Of a DNA stretch of 64,000 nucleotides, positions 61,419-64,000 are shown piece by piece. The notes under the pieces were generated by a model. That model had not been told where the DNA came from and made no database searches. It saw only the letters and a program-made list of their open reading frames with translations. The stretch comes from Lacrimispora celerecrescens. GTDB lineage: Bacteria; Bacillota; Clostridia; Lachnospirales; Lachnospiraceae. A program made the position numbers and the translations under genes. The stretch is taken from positions 124,001 through 188,000 of the forward strand of contig NZ_JPME01000006.1 of the NCBI RefSeq assembly GCF_000732605.1, written 5' to 3'. Position 1 is the stretch's first letter. The number at the start of each line of letters is the position of its first letter.

Positions 61419-61419
61419 C

Positions 61420-62496
61420 ATGACAAGCTGGACAAGTATTAAGTGGAACGAATTTTGTGATTTTTATAAAGGAAAAAAGGTTCTGATCACAGGGCATACA
61501 GGCTTTAAGGGAAGCTGGCTCAGCCGGCTCCTTGTTAAGGCCGGTGCATCAGTAACGGGGTATTCCCTCATGCCTTCCACTGACCCGAACCTGTTTGAAG
61601 TAATCGGGCTTTCTGATACCGTTAATTCCATAATCGGGGACATCCGGGATTTGAAGCATTTAAAAAAGGTATTTTTACAGGAGGAGCCGGAAATCGTGTT
61701 TCATCTGGCCGCCCAGCCAATTGTCAGGGACTCTTACAAGGATCCGGTCTACACCTATGAGACGAACGTCATGGGAACGGTCAACATACTGGAATGCATC
61801 CGCCTGACCCCTTCGGTCAAATCCTTTTTAAATGTTACAACGGATAAAGTGTATGAAAATAAGGAATGGGAGTACGGATACCGGGAAAACGATCCATTAG
61901 ATGGTTATGATCCTTATTCCAACAGTAAATCATGTTCTGAACTGGTGACACACAGCTATGCCAAGTCCTTTTTTTCCGACGGACGTGTGGCCATATCCAC
62001 ATCACGTGCCGGCAATGTGATCGGAGGCGGAGATTTTGCCAATGACAGAATCATTCCGGATTGCATTCGGGCAGCAGAGGCAGGGCACGACATCATCGTG
62101 AGAAATCCCCATTCAACAAGGCCGTATCAGCATGTGCTGGAGCCTCTGGCCATTTATATGACGATTGCGATGAAGCAGTATAAGGACTCCGGGTTCCAGG
62201 GATATTATAACGTAGGACCGGATGACAGAGACTGCGTGACCACCGGAGTGCTGGCGGATTTATTCTGTGAGGCCTGGGGCCAGGGAATCAAGTGGATTGA
62301 TAAGTTTGAAGGAGGCCCTCATGAGGCTAACTTCTTAAAACTGGACTGCTCCAAGACCAAAAAGGTTTTTGGCTGGTATCCCAGGTATGGGGTGAAGGAA
62401 GCAGTAGAAAAGACCGTGGAATGGACCAAGGCCTACTTGGAAGGGGCGGATATGCCTGCATTCATGGATCTGCAGATAAAAGAATTTTTCAATTGA
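61420..62496 (+). CDS. rfbG: CDP-glucose 4,6-dehydratase
   Basis: NAD-dependent extended short-chain dehydrogenase of 358 residues that turns CDP-glucose to CDP-4-keto-6-deoxyglucose. It has the Rossmann start VLITGHTGFKGSWLSRLL, the NVTTDKVYENKEW block (Thr-Asp-Lys, where most relatives have Thr-Asp-Glu), the catalytic Tyr-x3-Lys in YDPYSNSKSC and a sugar-binding STRPYQHVLEPL. Gene order F-G-H matches known dideoxysugar loci. Confidence 0.95.
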   Translation: MTSWTSIKWNEFCDFYKGKKVLITGHTGFKGSWLSRLLVKAGASVTGYSLMPSTDPNLFEVIGLSDTVNSIIGDIRDLKHLKKVFLQEEPEIVFHLAAQPIVRDSYKDPVYTYETNVMGTVNILECIRLTPSVKSFLNVTTDKVYENKEWEYGYRENDPLDGYDPYSNSKSCSELVTHSYAKSFFSDGRVAISTSRAGNVIGGGDFANDRIIPDCIRAAEAGHDIIVRNPHSTRPYQHVLEPLAIYMTIAMKQYKDSGFQGYYNVGPDDRDCVTTGVLADLFCEAWGQGIKWIDKFEGGPHEANFLKLDCSKTKKVFGWYPRYGVKEAVEKTVEWTKAYLEGADMPAFMDLQIKEFFN

Positions 62497-62521
62497 AATG
62501 AGCATGAGAGGAAAAAATAGA

Positions 62522-63862
62522 ATGTTTGAAAACAAGACAGAAAAAGAGGCGCGGGAGGAGATCCTTTCCTTGGTAAAGGAATACTGCAGCACCTATCACA
62601 ATCAGAAAGATCCGTTTAAAGAAGGAGACCGTATTTCCTACGCCTCCCGTGTATACGACCATCAGGAGATGGTAAACCTGGTGGACAGCTCCCTGGAGTT
62701 TTGGCTTACGTCCGGACGGTATACCGATGAATTTGAGAAGAAGCTGGCTAAATATTTAAATGTAAGGTTCTGCTCTCTTGTTAATTCCGGCTCATCCGCG
62801 AATCTGGTGGCATTTATGACTCTTACATCGCCGCTTTTAAAAGAGCGTCAAATCAAGCGCGGTGATGAAATAATCACAGTAGCAGCAGGATTCCCCACTA
62901 CGGTGACCCCGATGATCCAGTTTGGGGCGGTTCCTGTATTTGTGGATGTAACCATCCCCCAGTATAACATTGATGTGAACATGCTTGAAGCTGCACTCTC
63001 AGAAAAGACCAAGGCAGTCATGATTGCCCATACCCTGGGAAATCCCTTTGACCTTTCTGCCGTTAAGGCATTTTGTGATAAGCATCAGCTATGGCTTGTA
63101 GAGGATAATTGCGATGCTCTTGGAACAACTTACACCATAAACGGGGAAGAGCGTTTCTCCGGGACCATCGGGGATATAGGAACTTCCAGTTTTTATCCGC
63201 CTCACCATATGACAATGGGAGAGGGAGGCGCAGTTTATACGAATAATTCTCTGCTGAACAAAATTATCCGCTCATTCCGTGACTGGGGAAGGGACTGTGT
63301 ATGCCCTTCCGGACGAGATAATTTGTGCGGACACCGGTTTGACCGCCAGTACGGAGAACTCCCCGTTGGCTATGACCATAAATATGTTTACTCCCATTTT
63401 GGCTACAATTTAAAGGCCACTGACATGCAGGCGTCAATCGGTTGTGCCCAGCTAGATAAGTTTCCATCCTTTGTGGAGAGGCGGCGCCATAATTTCGACC
63501 GTCTTCATAAAGGTCTGGAAAAGGTTTCCGACAAGCTGATCCTTCCGGAGGCATGTCAAGACTCAAAGCCAAGTTGGTTCGGCTTTTTAATAACCTGCAA
63601 GGAAGGTGTAAGCCGGAATCAGGTGGTACAGTATGTGGAATCCAAAGGCGTTCAGACAAGGATGCTGTTTGCCGGTAATTTGACGAAACATCCATGCTTT
63701 GATCAGATGAGGGAGTCTGGGGAAGGCTACCGGATCGTTGGGCAGCTGACCAATACTGACCGGATCATGGAGGATACCTTCTGGGTAGGAGTATATCCGG
63801 GAATGACGGATGAGATGATCGACTATATGGCAAAGACCATTAAGGAGGCTTTGAGCCTGTAA
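62522..63862 (+). CDS. rfbH: CDP-4-keto-6-deoxyglucose-3-dehydrase (E1)
   Basis: PMP- and [2Fe-2S]-dependent enzyme of 446 residues that removes the C3 hydroxyl of CDP-4-keto-6-deoxyglucose. It has the aminotransferase fold (NSGSSANLVAFMTL, VEDNCDALGTTY), but the PLP lysine is replaced by His in SSFYPPHHMTMGEGG, the hallmark of this family. The cluster cysteines are in CVCPSGRDNLCG. The ATG at 62522 with AGAGGA nine bases before is preferred to 62498. The enzyme needs a reductase (E3), which is not seen in this window. Confidence 0.95.
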   Translation: MFENKTEKEAREEILSLVKEYCSTYHNQKDPFKEGDRISYASRVYDHQEMVNLVDSSLEFWLTSGRYTDEFEKKLAKYLNVRFCSLVNSGSSANLVAFMTLTSPLLKERQIKRGDEIITVAAGFPTTVTPMIQFGAVPVFVDVTIPQYNIDVNMLEAALSEKTKAVMIAHTLGNPFDLSAVKAFCDKHQLWLVEDNCDALGTTYTINGEERFSGTIGDIGTSSFYPPHHMTMGEGGAVYTNNSLLNKIIRSFRDWGRDCVCPSGRDNLCGHRFDRQYGELPVGYDHKYVYSHFGYNLKATDMQASIGCAQLDKFPSFVERRRHNFDRLHKGLEKVSDKLILPEACQDSKPSWFGFLITCKEGVSRNQVVQYVESKGVQTRMLFAGNLTKHPCFDQMRESGEGYRIVGQLTNTDRIMEDTFWVGVYPGMTDEMIDYMAKTIKEALSL

Positions 63863-63885
63863 TGGGCGGGCAGGAAAGAGGAAAC

Positions 63886-64000
63886 ATGAAGGAATACGAT
63901 TTAACGGAGGTACACCAGGCAAACCTGGCTATTTTAAAGGAAATTGATCGTATCTGCCGGAAATACAAGATTAAATATCTTCTGGATGCAGGAACGCTTT
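63886..64000 (+). CDS. LicD-family protein (N-terminal part, cut by window)
   Basis: The frame from the ATG at 63886 encodes LAILKEIDRICRKYKIKYLL followed by DAGTL at the window end, which is the start of a LicD-type nucleotidyltransferase-fold phosphotransferase. AAAGAGG precedes the ATG. Proteins of this kind attach phosphocholine or phospho-sugars to surface polysaccharides, which fits the cluster. Only 38 residues are visible. Confidence 0.7.
   Translation, partial: MKEYDLTEVHQANLAILKEIDRICRKYKIKYLLDAGTL

Overview
The window looks like a chromosomal segment of a Gram-positive anaerobe of the Clostridia, most likely Lachnospiraceae of the Lacrimispora / Clostridium saccharolyticum type. 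This is inferred from gene content and style: strong AGGAGG-type ribosome sites, TTGACA/TATAAT promoters, a type III glutamine synthetase, a class II aldolase, lactose/cellobiose-type PTS operons, BMP-type nucleoside import and a giant YD-repeat wall protein. No rRNA, tRNA or CRISPR array was seen. Both window edges cut genes (prephenate dehydratase on the left, a LicD-like gene on the right).

Layout. 1-5.8 kb: prephenate dehydratase, a DUF815 ATPase, an exopolyphosphatase-HD protein and polyphosphate kinase. 6-13 kb: a VanRS-like two-component system, an 829-residue exported membrane protein, an ABC-2 exporter pair and endonuclease IV. 13-16.3 kb: an SPFH/zinc-ribbon, zinc-ribbon/membrane and TPM-domain trio, preceded by a duplicated hairpin element. 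16.4-23.9 kb: a possible orphan small RNA, sfsA, thrC, a MATE exporter, fba and type III glutamine synthetase. 24-36.7 kb: a 3558-residue RHS/YD-repeat polymorphic toxin with its candidate immunity gene, followed by 1.5 kb of gene debris (a frameshifted small gene and an IS110-type fragment). 36.7-48.4 kb: a PHP phosphoesterase, an M42 peptidase, and a beta-glucoside PTS region (IIA, GH4; then IIB, IIC, small membrane protein, GH1, DUF3284, GntR), a MupG-type phospho-muramidase, a deleted PTS IIC remnant and a Cof-type phosphatase.

48.8-59.5 kb is a long one-direction nucleoside and purine salvage operon: three nucleoside-phosphorylase paralogues, a frameshifted GntR regulator, a BMP lipoprotein with its ABC ATPase and two permeases, an 8-oxoguanine deaminase-like amidohydrolase and a nucleoside hydrolase. 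Its promoter carries two identical perfect 15-bp palindromes, one inside the -35/-10 spacer. 59.7 kb to the end starts a surface-polysaccharide cluster: a frameshifted family 2 glycosyltransferase, rfbF, rfbG and rfbH (CDP-3,6-dideoxyhexose synthesis) and a LicD-like protein.

The most interesting parts are the RHS toxin/immunity module with its low-complexity insert, the oxidised-purine salvage operon with its twin operators and broken regulator, an orphan promoter-terminator unit at 16.4 kb, and a DasR/NagR-like palindrome in front of the beta-glucoside PTS operon. Function calls come from reading motifs by eye; no database search was run.
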